Assembly (NCBI GenBank): GCA_965247255.1
Contig: CBDFGS010000012.1
Coordinates: forward strand, 1-64,000
Reading direction: 5' to 3'
DNA: 64,000 nucleotides
Origin: CBDFGS01 sp965247255
GTDB taxonomy: Bacteria; Chloroflexota; Dehalococcoidia; Lucifugimonadales; CAUZJF01
The notes under the pieces: model-generated
The model's input: the letters and a program-made list of their open reading frames with translations, nothing else
What the model was told of the DNA's origin: nothing
Databases searched by the model: none
In this document: positions 17,519 through 26,711 of the stretch, piece by piece
How positions within the stretch are numbered: position 1 is the first letter of the stretch
Layout: every line of letters begins with the position of its first letter
Program-made: the position numbers and the translations under genes

Positions 17519-18895
17519 ATGCCGTCTGAAGACCTTTCGCTGTACGCACACCTGATGCGACGCGCCGGTTTCGGCGCAACTCCGGAGGAGCTCAGGACCT
17601 ACGCCGACCAGGGGTACGAGGCCGTCGTGGAATGGCTGCTTCACCCAGAGAAATCTAGCGATATTGACGAAGACCTGCTCGACCGCTACTACAAGATCAA
17701 TTGGCGGCCGGCGTGGTACTACCGAATGGTGAACACCGGAACTCCGCTGAACGAGAAGATGACGCTGTTCTGGCACCATATGCTCGCGGTGGGCATCTCG
17801 AAGTCCAACTTCCACGAGCCGATACGGCAGCAGGTCAGAGCGTTCAGGCGCCACGCCCTGAGCGATTTGTGTACAGTCCTCATCGCGGTGTCTGCAGACC
17901 CCGCGATGATCTACTGGCTGGACAACCAGGAGAACTTTAAGGACGAACCGAATGAAAACTATGGTCGCGAGCTGCTCGAGCTGTTCTCCATGGGCGTGGG
18001 CAACTACACCGAGGACGACGTAAAGGGCGCGACGCGGGCCTTCACGGGCTGGAGCTTCGTGTCGATAATTCCGGGCACTGCGCCCTACGGGGCCCCACCC
18101 GCCCCGGACTTCGTATATATCGAGGCCGAGCATGACGACGGAGAGAAGACGTTCCTAGGCGAGACAGGCCGACTTAACGGTGAGGGCGTTATCGACATCA
18201 TTGTCAAGCAGCCCGCCACGGCCAGATTCATCTCGAGGAAGCTGTACGACTTCTTCGTCGCGGACGAGCCCACCGTCGCATCCTGGAACGAGGTGGCCCC
18301 TCAGGACCCGGAGGCGATCGACACCCTTTCCGACGTATACATGTCCTCAGGGGGCCAGTTCCGCCCGATGCTGAGAACGCTGTTCAATTCAGACTTTTTC
18401 AAGGAGGCCAGGTTCAAGAAGGTCAAGAGCCCGACCGAGCTGGTGGCTGGGCTCATCAGGCTTCAGGGCACCCACCGGTTCCCCGAGACAGGGCTGGCCA
18501 AGTACGAAGGCGCGACCGCCGTTATGGGGCAGACCTTGCTAAACCCTCCGACCGTGGAGGGATGGCACACCGGTCCGGAGTGGATCGACGGCGGCACCCT
18601 CAACGAGAGAGTCAATTTCGCAATCAACGAGCTTAAGGACGGGTCGACGCCAGGTGTGCAAGACATCATCGAACGCCTCAAGGCCGAAGGCGGAGAGCTC
18701 TCCCCGGAGGAGTTGGTCGAAAGGTGTCTCGAGCTGGTCGGCTTCCTGGAACTCGAAGACGAGGTGAGGGAGGGCCTGTTACGCCACGCCAGGGCCAATG
18801 GTCCCCTCTCTTTCAGCGACGGAACGGTCGCTGAGGGCCGGGTAGTGCGGATGCTTCAGCTCATCGTCTCGACGAGGGAGTTTCAGTTCGCGTAG
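17519..18895 (+). CDS. DUF1800 family protein
   Basis: 458 residues with the DUF1800 hallmarks: the opening 'HLMRRAGFGATPEEL', 'PLNEKMTLFWHHMLAVG' near 80, 'NENYGRELLELFSMG' near 145 and 'GATRAFTGW' near 170, 'ISRKLYDFFV' near 240 and 'NPPTVEGWHTGPEW' near 340. The function is unknown; family members are often encoded beside DUF1501 proteins and some are linked to cellulose or polymer metabolism. No DUF1501 gene follows here. There is no signal peptide at the chosen ATG, which has GGAGGGGG four bases upstream, making the start solid. Confidence 0.92.
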   Translation: MPSEDLSLYAHLMRRAGFGATPEELRTYADQGYEAVVEWLLHPEKSSDIDEDLLDRYYKINWRPAWYYRMVNTGTPLNEKMTLFWHHMLAVGISKSNFHEPIRQQVRAFRRHALSDLCTVLIAVSADPAMIYWLDNQENFKDEPNENYGRELLELFSMGVGNYTEDDVKGATRAFTGWSFVSIIPGTAPYGAPPAPDFVYIEAEHDDGEKTFLGETGRLNGEGVIDIIVKQPATARFISRKLYDFFVADEPTVASWNEVAPQDPEAIDTLSDVYMSSGGQFRPMLRTLFNSDFFKEARFKKVKSPTELVAGLIRLQGTHRFPETGLAKYEGATAVMGQTLLNPPTVEGWHTGPEWIDGGTLNERVNFAINELKDGSTPGVQDIIERLKAEGGELSPEELVERCLELVGFLELEDEVREGLLRHARANGPLSFSDGTVAEGRVVRMLQLIVSTREFQFA

Positions 18896-18939
18896 GTCTG
18901 TTGCGTTGCGGCTGGGTAGCTAAATAGCGTGCCCCCTGA

Positions 18940-19125
18940 ATCCGCCCACGTCCGGTCACCCTAAGGAGCCTGGCGCCGAAGTGTCTAAGGTCGCCCCACT
19001 AGCTCGATCGCCGTCGTTGCTTTGCTGGCATGTCCCTTAGATTCCTCGCCGGGCTCGGAATGACATTGCGTGCCCGTATCCCGGTCCGCCCCGAGTCCGC
19101 CTCGGGCCTCGGGCGAAGGAGGGCG
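18940..19125. repeat. Degenerate dispersed-repeat cluster in intergenic space
   Basis: The 249-base space between convergent genes contains segments such as 'gtcaccctaaggagcc', 'gaagtgtctaaggtc' and 'agattcctcgccgggctcggaatgac'. These look like decayed copies of dispersed palindromic repeats common in environmental Chloroflexota and other genomes; that comparison is from memory. A GC-rich partial palindrome (gtccgcctcgggcctcgggcgaagg) follows. No gene is seen. Confidence 0.35.
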
Positions 19126-19144
19126 GACGAGGCCGTAAGGGAAG

Positions 19145-20635
19145 CTATTTCAGCTCTGCGTGGTTAAGGCCCGAAGGGTGCGGGCCGTACTCGACGTAGA
19201 CCTCGACCTGCTGGACCACCACTCCGCTTACGAGACCCTCAGGCCTCGAGTCGAGGGAGATCTCCAGTACGTTCCCTCCCTTGCGCGGTAGCACGCCTTC
19301 CAGGTGGAACTCGAGCCACTGGTCGCGCGCGGCGTCGAGCCGCCCGAAATCACGCAGGCAAGTCTCGCCGGCAAGCGACTTGCCGTTGAGCAGGACCGTG
19401 AGCTGGTCTTGCGTTACGAGGTTGCTGATATTGATTCTGAGCTGTATTTGCCTGATACGTCGCGACCTCGACGCCACGTCGTCCGCGATGTGGAAGGGAA
19501 CGCTGTAGCGTTTCTCCGGGTCGGCCTCTTCGATCTCGATGGGTAGGCTTGCGTCGTAGCCTGCTTTGGCCGCCTGCTCAGAGCGTCTTGCAACGACGTA
19601 GTGCTTGTTGCCCTCGCGGACCAGGTCGGGATCGCCCATCTCGGAGAGCATGCTTCGCTGCGCCTCGGCGAGGGGCCACTTCATGAACCAGGTGTAGAGG
19701 CCGTCCACTCCGCGGTCCCAGTACGCGGCGGAGGCGGCGCGAAAGATCTCAGGGGTGGGATAGGTGCGCAGCTTGATCGTGCGGTCCTGCCGCCAGGTGC
19801 TTTCGTCGGTGACGGAGTGCTGAAGCATGCCATACACCGATACGTCAGCGGCGTGGGCGGCTTCGATTAGCCAGTCGATGGGCATGTTCGCATCGAGGTT
19901 GTTGTACGTGTACATGACGGGCACAACGAAATCGACGAGCCCTTCCTTGAGCCATGTGAGCACGTCCAGGCCCTCGGCCAGGTTCATCTCCTGCGTAGGG
20001 AATACGCGCGCGCCCACTGCGGCCGGGTTTCCAGGTCGGCTGCGGGCCATGTCGGCGACGCTCCGGACCCACTCCGTCATCACGGGCGTGTGCGACTCGA
20101 CGCCCTCAGGGCGAAAGAACTGAGTGGTATCCTGGGCGAAGGCTGCGGAGTAATCGAGCTCGATGCCGTCGACCTCATAATCGAAGGCCAGCTCCCTGAG
20201 CACCGCGAAGTGGTGGTCGCGGACCTCCTTCTCGGCAAAGCCCGCTCCCCCCTCTTTGCGGTCGTGAGCACGACTGATGCCGCCGTAGCCGCCGAGCCGC
20301 AGGTCTGCGAAGAAGTCCATTCCCTTGTCATGCGCACGGTCGATGAGCACCGTAAGGGGGTCGAGGCCGCGGTCGATGAGGCTCTGCATGTTGTTCCAGG
20401 CGTGCCAGTAGATCGCTGCGGTGAAGGGGCGCTTGTCTTCTCCAAACCTCATGCCCACCTTCGACGGATAGAAGATGCCGTCGCCGCGTTCGACACAGTA
20501 GCTGAACGTATCTACGCCGGTCCCCGCGACCTCGTCGATCGGTCGCCATGCGTCCTCCATCGTGATGGGGGAGTCGTGTACCCAGAGGTAGTAGTGGCGG
20601 GCATCGTTGTGGTAGATAGTCCTTCGGCGTCTCAT
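19145..20635 (-). CDS. GHL10-like TIM-barrel glycoside hydrolase family protein
   Basis: The start at 20635 (ATG of 'MRRRRTIYHND') follows GGAGGA at proper spacing; an in-frame ATG at 20686 would add 17 unlikely residues. The first 350 residues form a TIM-barrel with 'DGIELDYS' near 155 (acid residues at the end of strand 4) and 'VDFVVPVMYTYNN' near 225, a pattern of the DUF187/GHL10-type putative glycosidases. The last 150 residues look like a beta-sandwich ('LRINISNLVTQDQLTVLLNG'). There is no signal peptide, so it may be cytosolic. The substrate is unknown; the neighbouring sugar-acid genes suggest a sugar or glycoside. It lies 60 bases downstream of the enolase-superfamily gene. Confidence 0.7.
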   Translation of the reverse strand: MRRRRTIYHNDARHYYLWVHDSPITMEDAWRPIDEVAGTGVDTFSYCVERGDGIFYPSKVGMRFGEDKRPFTAAIYWHAWNNMQSLIDRGLDPLTVLIDRAHDKGMDFFADLRLGGYGGISRAHDRKEGGAGFAEKEVRDHHFAVLRELAFDYEVDGIELDYSAAFAQDTTQFFRPEGVESHTPVMTEWVRSVADMARSRPGNPAAVGARVFPTQEMNLAEGLDVLTWLKEGLVDFVVPVMYTYNNLDANMPIDWLIEAAHAADVSVYGMLQHSVTDESTWRQDRTIKLRTYPTPEIFRAASAAYWDRGVDGLYTWFMKWPLAEAQRSMLSEMGDPDLVREGNKHYVVARRSEQAAKAGYDASLPIEIEEADPEKRYSVPFHIADDVASRSRRIRQIQLRINISNLVTQDQLTVLLNGKSLAGETCLRDFGRLDAARDQWLEFHLEGVLPRKGGNVLEISLDSRPEGLVSGVVVQQVEVYVEYGPHPSGLNHAELK

Positions 20636-20695
20636 CTGTTGTCCTCCGTCTTGATATCCACTCTGCCTTACGGCACGGCCCATCAAAATTTTCGC

Positions 20696-21745
20696 CTATA
20701 GCATCGCCTCGTTAAGCGTGACGCCGAATCCCGGTGCGTCTGTCGGCTCAATGAAACCGTCGACTGCCTCGGGCTCGTCGAACCAGAGCAGGTCTCCAGG
20801 TTCGCGCCAGCGCTCAGGCATCGTCTCGGCCAGGTCTTCGCACTCCGTCGCGACGATGACGTGCAGCCCCCAGACTTCCCCGCCCCGATGCGGGACCACC
20901 GGGACGTCATAACGACTGGCCAGCTCAAGGATGCGAAGCCCCGCCGTGATACCGCCGCACCAAGTCAGGTCGGGCTGCCACAGGTCCAGAGCTTCGGCGC
21001 GGGCGACCTCGGCAAAACCGTGGTGCGTGAACTCGTGCTCGCCGCCCGCGAGCAGCACCGGCTTGACAAGCGGCCTGAGCTTGGCCTGCTCTTCGAGGTC
21101 ATCCGGAGTGAGTACGTCTTCGAACCAGTAGATTCCGAAGTCGGCCAACAGCTCCGCCATCCCTCGAGTCACTTCGGCGTCCCACGACATGTAGCAGTCG
21201 AACATCAACGTCGCTTCGGCGCCGAAGGTCTCCCTGGCCGCTGAGGCGCTCGCCACGGCAGCTGCGTAATCCAACTCGGACCCGGTCCACCGGTGGCGTA
21301 TTTTGTGGGCGGTGAACCCCATCGCCTTGTATGTCTCCGCATCCTCACCCGTGGCGTAGGCGCGAACCTTGCTCTTGCGCCGAGGCCCGATCAGCTCGTG
21401 TACCGGCATGCCTTCAGCCTTGCCGATCAAGTCCCACAGCGCCAAGTCTACCCCGCTCAGAGCCATTATCGCGATGCCTTTGCGTCCGAAGGGCAGGCAG
21501 GCCCGGTATAAGTCGTCCCAGATGGCGGGGATGTCGTCCACGCCTCCCAGATCCCGTCCAACTAAAAGCTCGCGGAACTGCCGGTTGACCACCTCCACAG
21601 ATGCTACACCACCGCCGCCGTAGCCGTAGCCCGAGACGCCCACGTCGGTATCCACCTTCACGACGATCTGCCAGAAGTGCGTACGCCAGGACGGCGCCAG
21701 GTGACGGTAATTGGGGTAAGCGGCCTCGACGGCTGTGATCCTCAA
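20696..21745 (-). CDS. Enolase-superfamily sugar-acid dehydratase (L-rhamnonate dehydratase-like)
   Basis: 349 residues with the mandelate racemase/muconate lactonising fold. The N-terminal capping domain is followed by a barrel with metal ligands in 'FDCYMSWD' (Asp), 'WFEDVL' (Glu) and 'GGEHE' (Glu). A catalytic His lies in 'VVPHRGGEVWGLH'. GGEHE plus the His on strand 7 is characteristic of rhamnonate-type dehydratases, which convert L-rhamnonate or similar acids to 2-keto-3-deoxy acids. The usual KxK on strand 2 appears as 'HKIRHR', as in the RhmD group. It is followed by the GH-like gene and preceded, after a 12-base gap, by the aldo/keto reductase gene, so all three are probably one operon. 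Confidence 0.85.
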   Translation of the reverse strand: MRITAVEAAYPNYRHLAPSWRTHFWQIVVKVDTDVGVSGYGYGGGGVASVEVVNRQFRELLVGRDLGGVDDIPAIWDDLYRACLPFGRKGIAIMALSGVDLALWDLIGKAEGMPVHELIGPRRKSKVRAYATGEDAETYKAMGFTAHKIRHRWTGSELDYAAAVASASAARETFGAEATLMFDCYMSWDAEVTRGMAELLADFGIYWFEDVLTPDDLEEQAKLRPLVKPVLLAGGEHEFTHHGFAEVARAEALDLWQPDLTWCGGITAGLRILELASRYDVPVVPHRGGEVWGLHVIVATECEDLAETMPERWREPGDLLWFDEPEAVDGFIEPTDAPGFGVTLNEAML

Positions 21746-21757
21746 TGGGGCCAGTCT

Positions 21758-22699
21758 TTACGCATACTCGGCAATATCGCCAAAGAGGGCCATCAGCTTT
21801 TCCGTGTCCCCACTTGGTAGGTAGGGTTTGTCCAGAGCGGCGGCGTTCTGTTCCAGGTGTTCCACGTCGGCCGTCCCGGTCAGGACCGTCGAAACGGCGG
21901 GGTGGTCTGCTGCGAACTTGTACCCGGCGCTGACCACCGAATCCACGTCGGCTCGCACGAGCCACCCCAGTGGGTCCTTGGCGGGCAGGCCGTCTGCGGG
22001 TACCGCGCCGCGCTCCTTCCAGTCCGCGATCAGCCCCTCCAGGAGTCCAGGATCAGGGAGCTTGATGCGCACTGCGGCCATGTTGATAATCCCCACTTCG
22101 TTGCTCTGTGCCAGCGGAAGTGCTTCGTTGGAAGCGTATTGGTTCAAGATGCCGTATTTGAGCATCACAGCGTCCCAGAGCTCCGGATTGGTGCGCAGCG
22201 CGAGGGTCGCCGCTTCGTGTTGCGGATCGACGGTAAACATCTCGCTGAACCCGATGAAGCGCACCTTCCCCTGTTCCTGTAGGCGCGCCATGACGGGGAA
22301 GTACTCCGTCACGACGTGGTCGTAGAACTGGGGGAGCAAGCCATGAAACATCATCAAGTCGATGTGGTCGGCATCGAGCCTGCGCAGGCTGTTCTCCACG
22401 GACTCCGCAAGCTCTTCGCCTTTGCGCAGCTCATCATCGACGCGGTACTTCCACTTGGTCGCCAGGATGAACGAGTCGCGGTCGACGTTCCCTAGCGCGC
22501 GACCCAGGATCCGCTCACTGTCGCCGTACCCCGCAGAGGTGTCGAAGAAGTTAATCCCCAGCTCGAGACATCGCCTGATGAGGCGGTCTTGTTCAGCCTG
22601 GGAAAGGCTCTTGGCCTGGCCTAGCCGGCTCGGGCCGCCCGTTCCAAGGCTGAGCAGAGAGACGCGGAGTCCGGTGCGTCCGAGGGTCCTGTAGTGCAT
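21758..22699 (-). CDS. Aldo/keto reductase
   Basis: A TIM-barrel NADPH-dependent carbonyl reductase of 313 residues. The catalytic tetrad is visible as Asp in 'NFFDTSAGYGDSE', its Tyr, Lys in 'ILATKWKY' and His in 'DLMMFHGL'. It resembles L-fucose/galactose dehydrogenase-type AKRs (family motif 'YRTLGRTGLRVS' at the start). With the rhamnonate-dehydratase-like enzyme downstream it could oxidise a deoxysugar to its lactone; this is inference from context. Confidence 0.9.
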   Translation of the reverse strand: MHYRTLGRTGLRVSLLSLGTGGPSRLGQAKSLSQAEQDRLIRRCLELGINFFDTSAGYGDSERILGRALGNVDRDSFILATKWKYRVDDELRKGEELAESVENSLRRLDADHIDLMMFHGLLPQFYDHVVTEYFPVMARLQEQGKVRFIGFSEMFTVDPQHEAATLALRTNPELWDAVMLKYGILNQYASNEALPLAQSNEVGIINMAAVRIKLPDPGLLEGLIADWKERGAVPADGLPAKDPLGWLVRADVDSVVSAGYKFAADHPAVSTVLTGTADVEHLEQNAAALDKPYLPSGDTEKLMALFGDIAEYA

Positions 22700-22797
22700 A
22701 AGGCGCTATCCGGGATGACGTATGGCCGGAAGGGCTGTCGCCGAAGTATAGACCATCGCAGCGACAACATTTAGACTCTTGTCCCAGGAGGTGCGAG

Positions 22798-23853
22798 ATG
22801 CCGCAGACGTTGATTCTTACCGGCGATCTCTCGATGCGAAACGCCCCGGACCCTGGCTCGCCGTTTGAGAAGGGCGACGACGACGTGCTTTTCGGCAACC
22901 TTGAGGGCTGCCTGTTCGAAGCGGACTACGATGCCCAGCACGGGGTTTCCAGGTACAAGGGCACGGTGATGGATATCTCCCAGAGTCCGCCGACGAAGTC
23001 CAGGAGGTACGACGCGAGCCCGGCGGCAGCGAGCTACCTCGCAACCGCGGGATTCGACGCCATGGGTTGCGCCAACAACGTTACGTACGGTGCGGATGCA
23101 ATTCCGGCGTCGCTTGCGCGGCTGGACGAAGCGGGTATCGCCCACACGGGCGCGGGGGTCGACCGTAACTCAGCCAGGGCGCCCGCGTTGGTGGAGAAGA
23201 ACGGGGTGCGGTTCGGCTTCCTCCAATACACCTGCGAGTTCTTTCCGGTCGGGCACGAGGCCACCGACACCAGCCCGGGTGTAGCCACGGTCAGGCCGCA
23301 CACGGCATACCAGCCCGACCCGCGCATCATGGAGAGGGCCGGAGGCGCGCCTACGGTGGTCACATGGCCCGACCCGACGCACCTCGCTCACATGAGCGAC
23401 GACATATCGGCTCTCAGCGCGCGCGTCGATCTGGTGGTCGCCTCGTATCACTGGGGACTCGGCGGGACCAACGAGCCTATCCAGTACCAGCTCGACATCG
23501 CCCACGCGGCGATCGATGGGGGCGCCGACATCGTGATGGGTCACGGGCCTCATGCCGTGCAATCTGTGGAGATCTACCGGGGGCGGCCGGTCTTCTACAG
23601 CCTTGGTGACTTCATCAGCCAGAGCCAAAGGGTGGGCCTCGTAGTGCGCGCCGAGCTTTTGCGAGGAAGCATCGTTCGCGTGACCTGCTCACCGACTCGC
23701 CCGGACTCCGCAGGACGGCCGGTGGTCCGCTCGGCCTCGGAGGAGAAGAAGACTATCGACTTGTTGGTGAGGGTATCCGAGGAACTTGGCACGAGCCTCA
23801 CGACAGACGGCGAGAATGTGGTCGTGTGGGAATCGAGCGCTGTTCCGGAGTGA
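22798..23853 (+). CDS. CapA-family metallophosphatase-fold protein
   Basis: 351 residues with the PGA_cap/CapA pattern: 'LTGDLSM' at 5-11, 'FGNLEGCLF' near 36, 'GFDAMGCANNVTYG' near 85, 'LDEAGIAHTGAG' near 108, 'DLVVASYHWG' near 210 and 'GADIVMGHGPHAVQ' followed by 'YSLGDFI' near 245-270. Founding members take part in poly-gamma-glutamate capsule synthesis, but most homologues outside capBCA loci have unknown roles and look like calcineurin-type hydrolases. There is no signal peptide and no capBC neighbours. The ribosome site AGGAGGTG is excellent. It is divergent from the AKR gene. Confidence 0.88.
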   Translation: MPQTLILTGDLSMRNAPDPGSPFEKGDDDVLFGNLEGCLFEADYDAQHGVSRYKGTVMDISQSPPTKSRRYDASPAAASYLATAGFDAMGCANNVTYGADAIPASLARLDEAGIAHTGAGVDRNSARAPALVEKNGVRFGFLQYTCEFFPVGHEATDTSPGVATVRPHTAYQPDPRIMERAGGAPTVVTWPDPTHLAHMSDDISALSARVDLVVASYHWGLGGTNEPIQYQLDIAHAAIDGGADIVMGHGPHAVQSVEIYRGRPVFYSLGDFISQSQRVGLVVRAELLRGSIVRVTCSPTRPDSAGRPVVRSASEEKKTIDLLVRVSEELGTSLTTDGENVVVWESSAVPE

Positions 23854-23905
23854 GGATCCGTTACGAGATAAGGGAGCAGAGTCGCCCGCGGGAAATCCCC
23901 CTTAA

Positions 23906-23926
23906 TCCCCCTTTTCGAAAGGGGGA
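23906..23926. terminator. Hairpin between convergent genes, dispersed-repeat type
   Basis: Arms TCCCCCTTT and AAAGGGGGA with a 3-base loop, preceded by a second 'aatccccctta' half-unit at about 23893-23905. It sits between the convergent capA-like and kinase genes and could terminate both. The 'ATCCCCCTTAATCCCCC' form is also a widespread dispersed repeat type, so it may be a repeat acting as a terminator. Confidence 0.5.
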
Positions 23927-24061
23927 GACAAGGGCCGGCCTTTCCAGAATCCCGGAAACCAGCGTTGCTTGTGAGCCTTTCGAACCACGGCCTCGCAACG
24001 CGAGTTTCAGTGCAAAGCCGGCGTGAGGAGACAGGTGGCCCGCAATGCGGCCCGCTGGTTC

Positions 24062-25561
24062 CTATTCCCCGCCCTGAAGGCGCTCGGCGAGATCGAGCCA
24101 TTCCCGGTAGTGATCGGCGTACTCGGCCGCGGCTCGAACATCCGGCTCGATGACTCGCGCGCCACGGCTCACCTCAGCCGCGCCCTCCTCCAGCGAGGAG
24201 AAATCGCCGAGCGCCGTCGCTGCGCATACGTAGGCCCCGGACGCGCTGACGTTCGAGCTCAGTACCTGGATGGGCCGGCCCAGTACGTCGGCCATCAGGT
24301 CTACCCAAGCGTCTGTCCTGGACATCCCTCCACCAACGGCGATAAGCCCGGCAGCAGCCCCGGCGACCGATTCGGCCTGTTCCAGATTCGCACGGACGGC
24401 GTAGGCGACGGCTTCCAGCCCCGCTCTCGCTATCTGGCCGCGGCTGGGCTCGTTGAAAGTGAGCGGCACCGGGAACAAGACGCCCCCGGGCCTCAAACCC
24501 AGCCTGCTCATGTCCATGCGGGGTGGCCCCAGCACGGCGAGGACGCCCTCGGAGCCGGCCGGCGTCGCCTGGGCGAGCTGGTCCATCTCGGCAAATGCGC
24601 CCTCGCCTGAGCCGCAAACCAGGCCGGCTAGCCAGCGATAGGCGTTTCCGGCGTCACCGGCGGTGCTCTCGACGACCCACTTGTCCGCCGTCAGGAAACA
24701 CCCCGTCCAGGTCCGCGCCGGAGACGGTAACGGCGGCTTGTCCACCACGAGCTGGACCGGAGCGCTCCATCCGGCAACGATCCCGACGTCGTGCCCGCGG
24801 AATACGCCCATCCCCAACAGACCGCACTGGGTGTCGGCGCCCGCGACCACCACCGGCGTTCCTGATGGAAGCCGTGTATCCGCGGAGGCGCGCTCTTCGA
24901 CCCGGCCCATCATCGCGCCCGGGCTCAGAAGCGGTACATGGTCGTTCTCTATAAGGCCGAGGTCGCGCAGCAGGTATGTGGCCCAGCTACGCCGCTCCAC
25001 ATCGAGGAGTCCCGCCCCAGCCGCCAGCGTGGGCTCGGAGGCCAGCTCGCCTGTGAGCCTCAAGGCAATCCAGTCGGCGAGCGAAACCACAGAGGCTATC
25101 CTGTCGTAGCTCTGAGGGCGGTTCTCGCGAAACCATCGCAGTTTGGCGGGCGCCAGGAGGAAGGAAGGCGAATGCCCGGTGGTCCGGTACACGCGGTCCC
25201 CCATATGCTGATCGATCTGTCCTCCTTCGAACACGGCCCGCAAGTCGAGGTTGGGCCCCACGTAGACCTCGCGCCGATCGGAGTCGAGGAATGCGACGGC
25301 CTGGCGCTGGCCGGTCACCGCTATGGCGGCCACCTCGCCCTGAGCAACCTCAGCGTCCCGCAAAGACTGAGCGACCACCCGGCAGATGTCTTTCCAGACC
25401 GCCTCGTGGTCGAACTCCCGCGCCCAGGGCGAGACGTCGCTGACGTCCAGGTACGACCACGCAGTCGACGCCGAAGCGGCGACCTCAGCCTTGCCGTTGA
25501 ACACGAGCGCCCGCAACGAGCTGGTGCCAGCGTCGACTACGAGCACTTGTTTATCAGCCAT
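24062..25561 (-). CDS. FGGY-family carbohydrate kinase (xylulokinase-like)
   Basis: 499 residues, normal for the family. The N-terminal phosphate-binding loop is 'VDAGTSSLRALVF' (10-22), the hinge region 'AIAVTGQRQAVAFLD' is near 95, and the C-terminal ATPase motif is 'LIAVGGGMSRTDAWVDLMADVLGRP' near 410. It phosphorylates an open or cyclic sugar or polyol with ATP; relatives include xylulokinase, L-fuculokinase and rhamnulokinase, and sequence alone does not choose. Its start overlaps the end of the 2-hydroxyacid dehydrogenase by 8 bases, showing co-translation. Confidence 0.9.
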   Translation of the reverse strand: MADKQVLVVDAGTSSLRALVFNGKAEVAASASTAWSYLDVSDVSPWAREFDHEAVWKDICRVVAQSLRDAEVAQGEVAAIAVTGQRQAVAFLDSDRREVYVGPNLDLRAVFEGGQIDQHMGDRVYRTTGHSPSFLLAPAKLRWFRENRPQSYDRIASVVSLADWIALRLTGELASEPTLAAGAGLLDVERRSWATYLLRDLGLIENDHVPLLSPGAMMGRVEERASADTRLPSGTPVVVAGADTQCGLLGMGVFRGHDVGIVAGWSAPVQLVVDKPPLPSPARTWTGCFLTADKWVVESTAGDAGNAYRWLAGLVCGSGEGAFAEMDQLAQATPAGSEGVLAVLGPPRMDMSRLGLRPGGVLFPVPLTFNEPSRGQIARAGLEAVAYAVRANLEQAESVAGAAAGLIAVGGGMSRTDAWVDLMADVLGRPIQVLSSNVSASGAYVCAATALGDFSSLEEGAAEVSRGARVIEPDVRAAAEYADHYREWLDLAERLQGGE

Positions 25562-26558
25562 CCGCCCACGCCTCCGGATTAACGAGCCTTTCGGGCCGCC
25601 GGCCGGCCACGAAGCGCCGGATGTCGTCCCCGATCATCCTGGAGTGCCTCTCGATGGTCTCTTTGGTGGCGCCGCCAATGTGTGGTGTCAAGACCACGTT
25701 ATCGAGCGACAGCAAGGGGCTGTTGGGGGCTATGGGATGTGTCTCGAACACATCGAGCGCGGCGCCGGCGATCCGCCCACTCCGAAGCGCCTCCACCAAG
25801 GCTTCCTCGACGACGATAGCGTGTTCCGACAGGTTGACGAGATACGAGCTTGGTTTCATTAGCGCGAGCCGGCGGCTATCCAGAAGGCCCTCGGTCTCAG
25901 GTGTGAGGGGCGCGTGGACGGCGACGAAGTCAGACCCGGCCAGGAGATCGTCTAGACCGAGGGAGGTAACGCCTTCCGGCACGGCCTCTGCGTAAGGATC
26001 GTGCGCCAAGCACTCCATCCCAACGGCCAGACAGATGGTGGCAAGCCTACGTCCGATGGCGCCGAGGCCGATGATCCCCACCACTTTGCCGGCAAGCTCG
26101 ACGCCCCGCATTGACAGGTAGGGCTCAACGGGGTCCAGCCAACGACCACCGGTCACGTATTGGTGCGCCTCGGGAATCCTTCTGGCAAGGGACAACATCA
26201 GCCCCAGCGATAGCTCAGCGACCGCCCCAGCGTTCCTGGAGGGAGTGTTGACCACCAGCACCCCGTGCCTGGTCGCCGCCTCGACGTCGACATGGCTCGT
26301 CGAGCCCCGGCACAGTGCAACCAGCTTTAGTGACGGAGCGGCTTCGAAGACCTCTACGTAGACGAAGTCCGCCTCAACCACGAGGACCGAGACCCCATCG
26401 GCTTTGAGTCTGATGCCCAGCTCCGAGGGCTCGTAGAGCTTACGTGTCTCCAGCCAGCTCTCGTATGTGACATCGACGGTATGGCCCAACGCGTCCAGCT
26501 CGGAGATGCTGAAGGGCGCCAGAATGAGAGCGTTCGGCCTATTCGGAGAGGTGGGCAC
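25554..26558 (-). CDS. D-2-hydroxyacid dehydrogenase (phosphoglycerate dehydrogenase-like)
   Basis: 334 residues. The nucleotide-binding motif is 'VGIIGLGAIGRRLA' near 155. Catalytic residues fit the family: Arg and Glu in the segments 'LVNLSEHAIVVEEALVEAL' (an unusual 'SEHAIV' where most relatives have 'ARG.IVDE') and His in 'TPHIGGAT'. The usual catalytic Arg in 'NLARG' is therefore replaced by 'LSEH', which may change activity. It uses NAD(H) to interconvert 2-keto and 2-hydroxy acids. It is coupled to the FGGY kinase, suggesting sugar-acid catabolism. The start is a GTG. Confidence 0.85.
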   Translation of the reverse strand: MPTSPNRPNALILAPFSISELDALGHTVDVTYESWLETRKLYEPSELGIRLKADGVSVLVVEADFVYVEVFEAAPSLKLVALCRGSTSHVDVEAATRHGVLVVNTPSRNAGAVAELSLGLMLSLARRIPEAHQYVTGGRWLDPVEPYLSMRGVELAGKVVGIIGLGAIGRRLATICLAVGMECLAHDPYAEAVPEGVTSLGLDDLLAGSDFVAVHAPLTPETEGLLDSRRLALMKPSSYLVNLSEHAIVVEEALVEALRSGRIAGAALDVFETHPIAPNSPLLSLDNVVLTPHIGGATKETIERHSRMIGDDIRRFVAGRRPERLVNPEAWADG

Positions 26559-26711
26559 GTGTATTGGTGAATGTCCCGCCTTCGCGAGCTTACTCTATAT
26601 CGGCGCGCGATTCATCGTCACTGGACCACACCACTTTGGCGGCTGAAGGGCGCAAACCCGCACGGGTTGCAGCCCTCGCTCTGCTGACCGGGGCGGCCAC
26701 GCCGTTGGTCG

